From positions 1 to 64,000 of the forward strand of contig MSED01000014.1 in assembly GCA_002099365.1 (NCBI GenBank): a stretch of DNA of 64,000 bases, read 5' to 3'. Below, in pieces: positions 55,208 through 64,000 of this stretch. A program made the translations under genes and the position numbers. This DNA comes from Phialophora verrucosa. Taxonomy: Eukaryota; Ascomycota; Eurotiomycetes; Chaetothyriales; Herpotrichiellaceae. The notes below the pieces were generated by a model. It was not told the origin of the DNA. It made no database searches and worked only from the letters and a program-made list of their open reading frames with translations. The stretch's first letter is position 1, and each line of letters begins with the position of its first letter.

Positions 55208-56995
55208 GGCCAGATGGCTGGTTAGAAAAGTGTGGTGTGGCGTGGATTGCTGCCGGGAAGAACAGTTTGGAAAGAGTAAGCAGAGGCGCTGTGCTATGCA
55301 AAGAAGGGTGTTAGTAAGGAAGGCGTTGAAGTGGATAACGATCACTTGGATGCGCTGAGGATGCAGAAAAGGAAAAGTCCTCGCAGGGCAAGGGGGACGG
55401 CAGAGATGAGATATGGTGTCGCGCGGACGGCGTCATGGAAGCTTGGACGGCAAATCAAGGCGGACAGGAAGAATGTCCCATCCGCAGAGGGACAATCGTG
55501 ATGTCGCGGCTCGTCGAAAGAAACAAAATGGCATGGTTCCAATCAGTGGAATGTGCCAATGTCGATGACCAGCAGCGAGTTCGATCTCTGACAGCCAAAT
55601 CTACGCGCGGCGCACGCTTTGCCCGGATTTTCATGGCGTCTGGGTTCCCGTCCCTACCAATCATGGCGTTTTAGGAACTGACTGTTCTTCATTCAGCCTG
55701 GGTCGCCTGTTTGGATCGGCGCGGTGCATTCTTCCAGCGCGTCCCATTGGCGTGCGCCACATCTCAACCAGGTTTCTGGAGGCTTGGGATACTCAGGGTA
55801 AAACATCCGTGATAGCTTCGTCATCGGACTCCGATCACCTTGTTCTCACTTGTCGTCGTACAACGTCTCGGCAGCGACTCGAGACCGATAGGCTTCGGGC
55901 ACGAGTAACCGTTGGGGTATTCGTGGGGCTACGAACGAGTATAACTGATGCCGAATGAAGATCGACGTCCACGTGTTGAGACTGTTACTGTTTCATCTCT
56001 CCAAGTACACAGCCGTAGGGTAACTCAGGTACGCAATTCGAACGCAGTATGGAGTAAACTTCCGCATGTTCCCGATCGTTCTCTGCTAGGCGGAGGCGTG
56101 GCGGGGATATCTGAACGACACGGTACTCTGTACTCGTACGAGTACTCAATCGTGATTCTAGGCCTTATGGGAACAACATATCCGAGCCGCAACATCCGCT
56201 CCACGGCAGAACTTACTGCTTCTAGCCATGGAGAGAAATTTCATAGTCAGGAGAGAGCCCCTACCGCTCTCAACGATGGGCTCGGATCTTGCTGGGATGA
56301 GAAAGCTTTGCGGCAATTCTGATACCATAGCAGGAACTGTCCGCCCTGCTCGTACCACGGTGGGGGATGTTCGCGGCTGAGTCATCCTACTGTGGCAAAG
56401 TCAGCATTCTGGTTTGCTCTGTATGGGCGTTAGACCTTGGCTTTTTCTGCCATGCTTCCAGCTAAGTCTGACAGGTAAAATACTGCAGAATCTCGGGATG
56501 GAATTGTTCCAGTACCATGGAGGGGCTTTCTCAGACGAAGTTATCGTGACGTCAAACTCTCTTCAGCCACGTTCTGGCGATCGCCAATGCAGAGCTGCGA
56601 CAATCGTCTATCTTTGCTAGCCACAGTTTCTAAACCACAGATCTTAGTTTCAAGAGATCTTCAGGTGCTTCCTTTCTTCAACCGCACCTCATTCATATAC
56701 TATACATTCCTCCCACAGCTCCTTTGTTGAAATCACCAAGCCACAATCCTCGTTAGTACCCAGCGAGCAGCGCGACATCAATCCCCGGCCCTGAACGACA
56801 AGCTCCACTTCTCGGCGTCTGATACGAGTCGAGCCTGTATCGCGCACGGCTAATCTTCTTCAACTATCCTACATCCGGCGACCACACGACGAGGCTTCTC
56901 GAAGAGGGGAAAAGACAGCCGTATCCGAGCGTTGTCAGTCGCGAAAAGTCGAGCTGAATACTTGCATTGAGAAAAAGCCGACGCAATCCGAAAAG
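55208..56995. other. Gene-free spacer
   Basis: No frame with a recognisable domain. It contains a perfect 16-bp palindrome GTACTCGTACGAGTAC at 56130-56145 and a pyrimidine-rich segment at about 56665-56725 near the promoter of the downstream gene. Confidence 0.5.
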
Positions 56996-57793
56996 ATGGG
57001 CAAGCAACCCAACCTCTTCAGCTACCCCACAGTGGACGAAGTCGCAGCCCATCTGCGCACATACATCCTCCACGCCCAGAAAGCCGCTTTTCAGCGACAT
57101 GATGCCTTCAAGGTCGCCGTCTCAGGGGGCAGCCTCCCCGCCACCCTGGCAAAAGCACTCTTGAACGCCGGCGAAAGTGAGGACCCCGCCTCCGCACCAC
57201 AATTTTCAAAATGGGAGATCTTCTTCGCGGATGAACGAGCCGTGACCTTCGACCACGAGGATAGCAACTACGGGTTGTTGAAGAAAGACCTACTGGACAA
57301 GATTCCGAAAGAGCAAGGCACCCCGACGGTCCATCCTATCAATGAGGAACAACTCGACAACACACAGGAGCTGGCAGATCAATATCAAGAACTGCTCACC
57401 TCTAGTTTCGCGAGTAAGGACTCGGTGAGAGTGCCTGTGTTTGATCTCATCCTCTTGGGATGCGGGCCGGATGGGCACACATGCAGTCTCTTCCCCGGGC
57501 ACAAGCTACTGCGCGAAACAGACGCCTGGGTTGCAGCCATTGAAGATAGTCCGAAGCCGCCACCAAGACGGATTACCTTGACTCTGCCTGTTGTTACGCA
57601 TGGACATAAAATCGCATTTGTCGCGACAGGTGGAGGAAAGAAGGAGATTCTGAAGAAAATCCTAGAGGCGGATGACGAAGGACGGAGTCTGCCCTGTGGG
57701 CTTGTGAATGAAGTTGCCGCAGACAAAGTGAGCTGGTTCACAGACGATGCGGCCGTCCAAGGCGTTGCATTCCCGAGGAGGGGCAGCCTGTGA
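56996..57793 (+). CDS. 6-phosphogluconolactonase
   Basis: Single exon, 265 residues. It has the SOL/DevB family motifs in order: VSGGSLP (42-48), FFADER (76-81) and GCGPDGHTCSLFPGH (155-169), followed by RITLTLPV. The enzyme hydrolyses 6-phosphogluconolactone to 6-phosphogluconate in the oxidative pentose phosphate pathway in the cytosol, supporting NADPH supply. Length and motif spacing are normal. A start at ATG 56996 places a 5' leader after a pyrimidine-rich promoter. Housekeeping gene. Confidence 0.95.
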   Translation: MGKQPNLFSYPTVDEVAAHLRTYILHAQKAAFQRHDAFKVAVSGGSLPATLAKALLNAGESEDPASAPQFSKWEIFFADERAVTFDHEDSNYGLLKKDLLDKIPKEQGTPTVHPINEEQLDNTQELADQYQELLTSSFASKDSVRVPVFDLILLGCGPDGHTCSLFPGHKLLRETDAWVAAIEDSPKPPPRRITLTLPVVTHGHKIAFVATGGGKKEILKKILEADDEGRSLPCGLVNEVAADKVSWFTDDAAVQGVAFPRRGSL

Positions 57794-58586
57794 TCTAATT
57801 GACGATTAAATGAAGACGCATGAGAGAGAGGGCGCACCCCACGGTTTGAGGCACAGGATCCCGGGCGAGATGCGGAGCACTTGCTCGAATGAAGGAACCA
57901 GTGCTGAACACCAAGCAAGAAGGCAATCAATGGCTTTTGAGCAGTCATCGTTGCAGGTTTCGGGGTCAACCCACGTGTCAACGGCACAGAGTGGGTTTCG
58001 AAGGCAGAAACTCTGGTCTTTTATGTCGCGGTCCGGATGATGACGATGACGACGATGATGATAAATACGGAGTTGATGTTGCACCTTCAATTACCCTGCA
58101 GGTACCTTGAAATCATCGACAAGGTGTGGCGGACGTTGATAGACTCTAGATTTCACTTCAACTACATATGCCAACTTCTGTTCGTCATGTAGTTCTTGTG
58201 TCGCAAGCATGCAACTCGCGAGGTCTTGATCAGTCTGGAGGTCGAGCCGAGCTGCATCGTTTTCCTACCCGGGTCGTGAGGTGCTCGCGCTGGTAGAGAA
58301 GGGTACGAGAAGATGATACAGTACCACCAGTATCACGTCCTCGTCACGTACCAGTCCCATGAACTGCGACATGTGGGACCAATCGGTGCTGTATGTAGAT
58401 CTTGGGGTTGTCCCACCATGCCTTGTGCATCAATCCTTTCACATGGTCGAGTAGACCCGATGGTTACGGAGGAGGATTTGGGTCCCGCACCCAGCGCGGC
58501 GCCAGATCATTAAACTCTCTTCCGAACCTTCCTTTAGTCTTTTTCCTCGACGCTTGAACGGACGGGTTGATATATGAGAGATTGCT
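57794..58586. other. Gene-free spacer
   Basis: Intergenic between convergent genes. The only noteworthy feature is a short GATGAC/GATGATA-type repeat at about 58035-58066. Confidence 0.5.
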
Positions 58587-59704
58587 TTATGAAGCAGACG
58601 GACCCTCGCTTCTGGTGTTACCACTACCCAGGGTGGTCGAGTCGGTCATCTTCGCCATCCTGTCTAAAGCGGCCATTTCATTCTCTGTGGTCTCCATTTC
58701 GTGGCCGGTGGGCTCATTCGACGGGATCTCTTTGAGTCTGTCCTCGCCGATCACTTCTTCATTTGCAGGCAACTCGGAGATATCTGGCGGCTTCTTCTCC
58801 AGCAAGGCTTGAGATGCTTGCGTGCCTTCCAGCTCCTTCCTGTCGGGTTTTATGTCGTCCGAATGGAGTTGTGCCTTCTCGTGGGGCCCTTGGTCATCTC
58901 CTAGCGCGACTGGCTTTCTGCGGCGTCATCTGATCAGAAACCATCCGACAATGACTAATATCACTGCTGTACCGCCCACTCCTCCTCCAACACCACCCGC
59001 TATTGCGGCCGTGTTCGAATGGCTTGCCTCACGCGTTGAGACCGCGGTCGCACTCGACGTTGGATTTGGCTGCGAGGACGTCGCCGGAGGTGGAGTGGCG
59101 GACGCGCGATTGCTCGTCGTGGGAGGCGTGCTGCTGGTCGACAAGGCCGTTGAGGAGGTAGACGCGCTGGTCGTGGACGTTGTCGGCGCTGCAATTATCA
59201 GCTTTGTCCTCCATGTGACCAATGGCTACCTTACGGTTGGATGTTGAACAGTTGGATGCGGTGGTGCTCGAAACTAGAAGATATCCGGCGCACCACGCAT
59301 AGGAGGAGCCAACAGACGCAGTGTACGACGCTATTTCTGCAGAGTCAACTGAGGCTGTGGCCTCTGTGATTCCCTGCTCCGCACAGTAGTTCATATAAGA
59401 GTCAAGGCTGGGGATAGTGGTGACCGTCGTGTTTGAGCCCTGCTCGACAGCTATGCATGCTTTGCACGAGTTCAGTGCCTGTATAAATGCTCCATCGGCA
59501 GCACAGAGCGTGTCGGCGACTTGTCCAATCGATTGAGCGACAATTGAGGCGTCATCTGGCAGGCTGCGTCAACGAAGCCCACTCGAGCACCAGAACAAAT
59601 GCAAACGCACCGCAGACAACGTAGCACGGTGCCGGGATGACTGTAGTATCTTGCCGTTTCTGAAGGACCACCGCAGCAGACGTTATGAACACATCCAACC
59701 TCAT
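58587..59704 (-). CDS. Single-pass membrane protein with an in-frame TGA after the membrane segment
   Basis: Three exons, 59704-59611, 59555-59235 and 59188 onward. A short hydrophobic start ends in a Kex2-like KRQ. A Cys-rich ectodomain follows (CYVVCDDA, LCAADGAF, CKAC, MNYCAEQG), then a Ser/Thr-rich stalk (139-197) and a Gly-rich-to-hydrophobic membrane helix at about 199-223. Codon 226 is TGA (58926-58928), giving 225 residues. The same frame then continues for 112 codons starting RRRKPVALGDD, exactly the basic stop-transfer sequence expected after the helix, to TGA at 58587. The ancestral product was therefore probably 338 residues. Either a CGA-to-TGA mutation removed the cytosolic tail, or the stop is read through. 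The architecture suggests a wall- or surface-sensing protein, which is inference only. Confidence 0.72.
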
Positions 59705-60596
59705 TGTAATAGCAGGGGTCTACCGTTACTCGTGCAGAGTGAAGCATGCGACGGCCTTGCGATCAGGCTGAGCGGTAGTACAGAAGACCATGAAAGACGT
59801 ACGGAGCCTCATATGAGCTTGGAAGCGGCACAGGTTCAGAACGACCACCTCGGTGGTCATGGCTGGCAAACGCCATGGACTGGTCATAGTGAGCATGGTA
59901 GCCAATGATACCAGAGCCCATTGCGAGCCACTCGTTGCAAATGGAGGTATTAGCCTGATCATGGGCACTGGCAGCAATACAATGGCGCCCAAGCTAGATC
60001 GCTGGGGGAAACAATAGACTAATGGACAGGAATTGGGCAAGCCACCGACGACTGGAGGCCCTACTACTCGCAGAGCTGGTGCTGTGATGGGCCGCGAGCC
60101 GCGTGCGAATGTCAACGCGGCATTGTGACAGTAGTGCATGCAAGTTGGTTCGGTGGTGGTGCGAGACGGGGCACAGCGACGGCTGGGGGTATCGACAGGA
60201 GATTGTACATATGCTTTTCCGTATGGTGATAGTGCGGACCATTCGACGCTGCTGCGAAATGCTCCACATGGCGAATCATCGGCGCGTTGCAAGTCGGTTG
60301 GTGGTTGCGCAAGCAATCCTGAGGGACATTGGTAGCACACTCGAAGTCCTGGCCTCGTCTTCCACGTCTTGCGTGTCGGTGAGCGGTCAGAAGAACCGGT
60401 CTCCCTGTCACATCTCCGGTTTCAAAGTCACATTTTGGCGCGGGAGCTCCCTCAACCCGACGACAGCTGTCACCTTAACATTAGTTTCGTGTCTGCCTCG
60501 AGGAGGTTGTTGGACCACCACCACCGTGGAAAGTTGCTGAAGACTCTACTCTAGTGACGCGGTCTACGAAGCAATGACTGCGTCGACCATACATCG
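59705..60596. other. Divergent promoter region
   Basis: About 0.9 kb between the membrane-protein gene and the Vps8 gene, which start in opposite directions. No gene is supported. Confidence 0.5.
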
Positions 60597-63500
60597 ATGA
60601 ACTCGACCCCGGATGAGGGCGAGAGCTTCCTGCGCGACCAGGACGAAGGTCTTCCTGAGAGCCGGCATGGCAACCACTCGGCTCTTCACGACGACGACGG
60701 AGATGTGCCCCAGATCACGCCTGAACAGCAGACACAAGAAGGGGCAGGCGCTGAAGCCTCCGATTCCGAGATCGAGGTTGAACACGATACAAATGGTGAC
60801 GAGGGGGAACTGCCAGAACCGAATGCAGTAGATGGTGGGAGCCCACTCAACGGGACGACAAACGTCCTGAGCATTGATGAATCTTTGTCAACACCCGATG
60901 ACACGCCATCCATACAAGGCTCGATACTGTCATCCCCACTGAGTGATGCTGGCTCCATCCGCAGTCCCGCCCGAAGAGGCAGCCCGTCAATTCCGCACCG
61001 TCCCTTCGACATCCGGTTCCAATCCCGCCTGTCGAGTTCCCAGCTCTCTCCGCTCCGATCGGCCTCGCCTGCTTTTCTCGGGGCACACTCGCGCCACTCG
61101 TCCGCCGCCAGTCTAGGACTGCAGACACCCTCCGAACCTGACGAGGGCGTAAATCCATGGGATGTCATCAGGTGGAGCAGGTTCAAGAAGATCACCGGGC
61201 AGGCATTCTCTGAGATCGGGAGAAGAAATTTCGGAAGCCCGACATGTCTGGCGGTGGCAGACCAGCTGGTGTTGGGGACGTCCAAGGGCATGGTTCTCGT
61301 CTTCGACCATCATCAAAATCATAAAGCTATCATTGGAAGTGGCACAAAAGCTGCCGAGAGCGGACCTGTCACAGCTATCGCGATATCTGCAGATCATACT
61401 ACTATTGCTGTCGGACATGCGACCGGGCACATCTTTACATGGGAAGGTGCCAGACCTTCTCGACCGTTCCTCCACATTCAGCCCATGGACATTTCCCAAC
61501 CCCAATCCAGACGCGGTGACGGCCATATTGTAGGAAGTGCTGTTGTCCACATCGGATTCCTGGGTTATAGACATACCGCCCTTGTCTCTGCCGACGATAA
61601 GGGCATGGCATTCTCTCACCTGGCAACTCGAGGCATGGGAGCTGTTAGCCGCGTCGTTCGCACTACTCGCATTCTGGGGCGGTACCCAGAAGTCGTCTCA
61701 CGCACCTCGAGGCCTCAGAAGAAGAGTTCAGTCCTGGCCTTTTCGCCTCTGCCGCTCGGCAACATAGAGCAAAGGACAGACAGCCTAGGGTTAGTGGCCA
61801 TGCTGACCCCTTATTTGCTTGTGATTGTCTCGACTACTCCCGTGGCGCAGACCCAGCATAAAGCCGCTCGTCCAAAAGAGGTAGCGGCCCACAGCGCCAT
61901 GACTGCAGCATTGGCCTGGTTCCCAGCCATAAAGTTGAAGTCGGGGGAGTCCGAGATCTCAAGGACGAAGCTTGTGTATGCCTGGTCGAACATTCTCACT
62001 GTCTTGGAAGTGCACGAGATCCAGAGCGAGGACGATCCTGAAAAGGACAAACCAGCAGAGCTGCAGTTTCTGGCCAGGAGCCGCTACCAGGCAGAGGAGG
62101 CGATCGTTGCAGTGCAGTGGTTGAACAAATCAGTTTTAGCGGTCCTCACCATAACCCAGCAACTGCTGATCATCGAAGATTTGACTATGCATGTTACAGA
62201 AGCTTTCGACCTTCTGAGAAAGAACGTCTATCATGCAGACCTCTATTCTCAACAACTGAGAGCCATCATAGAGCAACTTGACGAAGAGGACACCTCGATG
62301 CATGGGGTTGTCGCAGACGCATTTCATATGAGTTTCCGAGCCTATAAGGGGCGGTTGTTCCTGCTTGCCGTCAATGATATCTGGACAGGAGTTCTGACAA
62401 ATTGGGCCGATCGACTTTTGGCCATGATCAATATCGGCGACTTTATCGGTGCAATTCGACTTGCCGCAAAGTACTACCAGGGAGAAGGGGAAAAAGCGAC
62501 CATTGGACTCCCCGAAGATGACAATATACGCGCAAGTCTAGTCCGACAAAAACTCGTCGAGATGATGACCGCGTCTTTGAAGTACGCCTTCGGCAAGAAT
62601 CAACAGGCCGGGAATGATCAGATTGAGAAGCCTCAGATGGTCGAGCTTGCAGATGCTTGTATCAAAGCGTGCCTCATCATGAATGATCAAGACTTCCTTT
62701 TCGAGGATGTCTTTTCGTGGTATGACGAGCATGAGCAGGGGCCTTTGTTCGTCGACGTCTTGGAGCCGTATATTCTCGACCAAGCCGTTACATCAGTGCC
62801 TCCACCTGCTCTGAAGACTCTGATCAACCATTTTGCTCAGACCCACACCCCGTCGGTCCTGGAGGAGATCATCTGCATGCTCGACACTTCGACCATGGAC
62901 ATTGATCAGGTGACAACTCTCTGCAAACGACACGGCCTGTACGATGCCTACATCTATGTCTGGACGAAGGCTCTCCACGACTATACCACACCTTTGACGA
63001 TCCTCCTCGATTTTGCTGACAGCGAAGAGGTTTTGCGCCAACAAACGGTCGACGTTGTTGATGGAGATGCTTCAGCTCAGAAAATTTTCCCATACATCTC
63101 CTTCATCTTGACGGGTCGAGTATATCCTACCGGGAATCCGATGGACGATGAAGAGGCTGCCAACGCCAAAGGCCAGGTTTACGACTTCTTCTTTTCTGGG
63201 GGTTCAAGAGCAAATGGGATTCACAAGAGAAGAAGCGACGCTAGCTTGAAAGCCGCAACCTCTTTCGGAAATCTCTCTCGTGTTCTCCGTTTCGATACCG
63301 CCAGCTTTATTGCGGCCATGAACGAGGCATTCGAAGATAGCTATCTGAATTCGGCGGATGATGACCCTCTTAACAGCCTCCATATAGGCCAAGCTTCGGC
63401 GTCGCGGACCTACACTCGCCAATATGTGGTCCGGATCCTGCTAGAAATCATGTCGGCTGACTTCGACCCCGACGATTCCATCTACTTGGATATGTTCATC

Positions 63501-64000
63501 GCTCGCAATCTGGCCAAGTATCCTCAGTACCTGGTCCTCTCAGGGACAATACTACAGGAACTTTTCGGTCGCCTCTGCCACTACCCGGAGGACGACATGC
63601 GTGAAGATGCTCAGCTCAGTGTAGAATACCTCCTTTCTATCTACCAGCCGCCAAATGTACTGGAATTTGTCCCACTGCTCCGACAGGCCAGGTTCTATCG
63701 GGTTCTGAAGTCTGTGTTTAAGCAGGAGCGCCGATACGCTGACATGGTATCCACGTTCTTTCTTGACACCGAAGACCAAGAGGGTGTATTCCCTGCAATC
63801 ACCGAGTGCCTGCGAGCCGAGTCGCCCGTGGCCGATCAACAGCGGAGAGATGTCAGAGAGACGGTGCAGCGGCATGCCCTGGACCTCGTCACGATCGATG
63901 TCCGGAGGACTGCTGCCACCATTGACGAGGCTGCGCCGGACATGCATCATATCTTCATACAGGTGTTGTCTGATGATGATTTTGCGCAGTACGAGTACCT
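60597..64000 (+). CDS. Vps8, CORVET complex subunit (partial, runs off the end)
   Basis: An open frame of 1134 codons starts at ATG 60597 and has no stop before the window ends, so the C-terminus is missing. An earlier ATG at 60574 is in a frame that stops at once. The first 190 residues are acidic and Ser/Pro-rich. NPWDVIRWSRFKKI leads into a beta-propeller (about 195-560), with repeats such as LVLGTSKGMVLVFD and TIAVGHATGHIFTW. A long helical clathrin-like region follows, with the conserved segment ADRLLAMINIGDFIGAIRLAAKYY. This is the order found in Vps8 of the CORVET tether, which acts with Rab5 in early endosome fusion. The RING-type C-terminus would lie outside the window. No introns are needed so far. 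Confidence 0.92.
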   Translation, partial: MNSTPDEGESFLRDQDEGLPESRHGNHSALHDDDGDVPQITPEQQTQEGAGAEASDSEIEVEHDTNGDEGELPEPNAVDGGSPLNGTTNVLSIDESLSTPDDTPSIQGSILSSPLSDAGSIRSPARRGSPSIPHRPFDIRFQSRLSSSQLSPLRSASPAFLGAHSRHSSAASLGLQTPSEPDEGVNPWDVIRWSRFKKITGQAFSEIGRRNFGSPTCLAVADQLVLGTSKGMVLVFDHHQNHKAIIGSGTKAAESGPVTAIAISADHTTIAVGHATGHIFTWEGARPSRPFLHIQPMDISQPQSRRGDGHIVGSAVVHIGFLGYRHTALVSADDKGMAFSHLATRGMGAVSRVVRTTRILGRYPEVVSRTSRPQKKSSVLAFSPLPLGNIEQRTDSLGLVAMLTPYLLVIVSTTPVAQTQHKAARPKEVAAHSAMTAALAWFPAIKLKSGESEISRTKLVYAWSNILTVLEVHEIQSEDDPEKDKPAELQFLARSRYQAEEAIVAVQWLNKSVLAVLTITQQLLIIEDLTMHVTEAFDLLRKNVYHADLYSQQLRAIIEQLDEEDTSMHGVVADAFHMSFRAYKGRLFLLAVNDIWTGVLTNWADRLLAMINIGDFIGAIRLAAKYYQGEGEKATIGLPEDDNIRASLVRQKLVEMMTASLKYAFGKNQQAGNDQIEKPQMVELADACIKACLIMNDQDFLFEDVFSWYDEHEQGPLFVDVLEPYILDQAVTSVPPPALKTLINHFAQTHTPSVLEEIICMLDTSTMDIDQVTTLCKRHGLYDAYIYVWTKALHDYTTPLTILLDFADSEEVLRQQTVDVVDGDASAQKIFPYISFILTGRVYPTGNPMDDEEAANAKGQVYDFFFSGGSRANGIHKRRSDASLKAATSFGNLSRVLRFDTASFIAAMNEAFEDSYLNSADDDPLNSLHIGQASASRTYTRQYVVRILLEIMSADFDPDDSIYLDMFIARNLAKYPQYLVLSGTILQELFGRLCHYPEDDMREDAQLSVEYLLSIYQPPNVLEFVPLLRQARFYRVLKSVFKQERRYADMVSTFFLDTEDQEGVFPAITECLRAESPVADQQRRDVRETVQRHALDLVTIDVRRTAATIDEAAPDMHHIFIQVLSDDDFAQYEY

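Overview
The window looks like a chromosome segment from a filamentous ascomycete (Pezizomycotina, probably a Eurotiomycete). Genes have short GT-AG introns of about 46-110 nt, there is a peroxisomal Pex13, a CORVET Vps8, a Zn2Cys6 regulator and a TRI12-like transporter. A long block shows the mark of repeat-induced point mutation (RIP): AT-rich DNA almost without CpA/TpG, but with CpG kept. No species is claimed.

Layout. (1) 126-7556: a complete, very young Ty3/gypsy chromovirus on the minus strand. It has two 397-bp LTRs that read as identical, a 5-bp target duplication (TATTA), a PPT, a self-complementary primer site, gag, a textbook -1 frameshift signal, and pol ending in a chromodomain. 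It also carries an antisense gene with Zn2Cys6 cysteine spacing. Gag has a long C-terminal extension made of Cys/His repeats. (2) 1-125 and 7562 to about 25.75 kb: RIP-destroyed heterochromatin with a minus-strand gypsy remnant, a 360-bp-LTR gypsy element (14358-20546), a relic ending in a C48/Ulp1-like peptidase next to an LTR, and a satellite of about 155 bp (about 23.43-25.60 kb). (3) 25.77-27.15 kb: a broken MULE transposase. (4) 27.8-42.6 kb, perhaps to 45.3 kb: a metabolic gene cluster. (5) 47.4-64 kb: ordinary housekeeping genes (Pex13, an RRM protein, a CxxC protein, 6-phosphogluconolactonase, a membrane protein with an internal TGA, and Vps8, which runs off the window end).

The cluster holds a Baeyer-Villiger-type flavoprotein monooxygenase, two short-chain dehydrogenases, an HSL-type alpha/beta hydrolase, a LovD/class C beta-lactamase-type serine hydrolase, a TRI12-type MFS pump and a Zn2Cys6 regulator, with a NIPSNAP protein nearby. 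Alcohol to ketone (SDR), ketone to ester or lactone (BVMO), and ester to hydroxy-acid (hydrolases) make a coherent oxidative ring- or chain-cleavage route. It parallels the bacterial cyclohexanol set (SDR, BVMO, HSL lactonase); the substrate is unknown. A palindromic CGG-N2-CCG element, the kind of site bound by Zn2Cys6 dimers, occurs 125-315 bp upstream of each of the six enzyme and transporter genes, and once more upstream of the regulator. I read this as a self-contained regulon on the edge of heterochromatin.

Exon limits were worked out by hand from splice signals and reading-frame continuity. Family names rest on motif recognition, not database searches.
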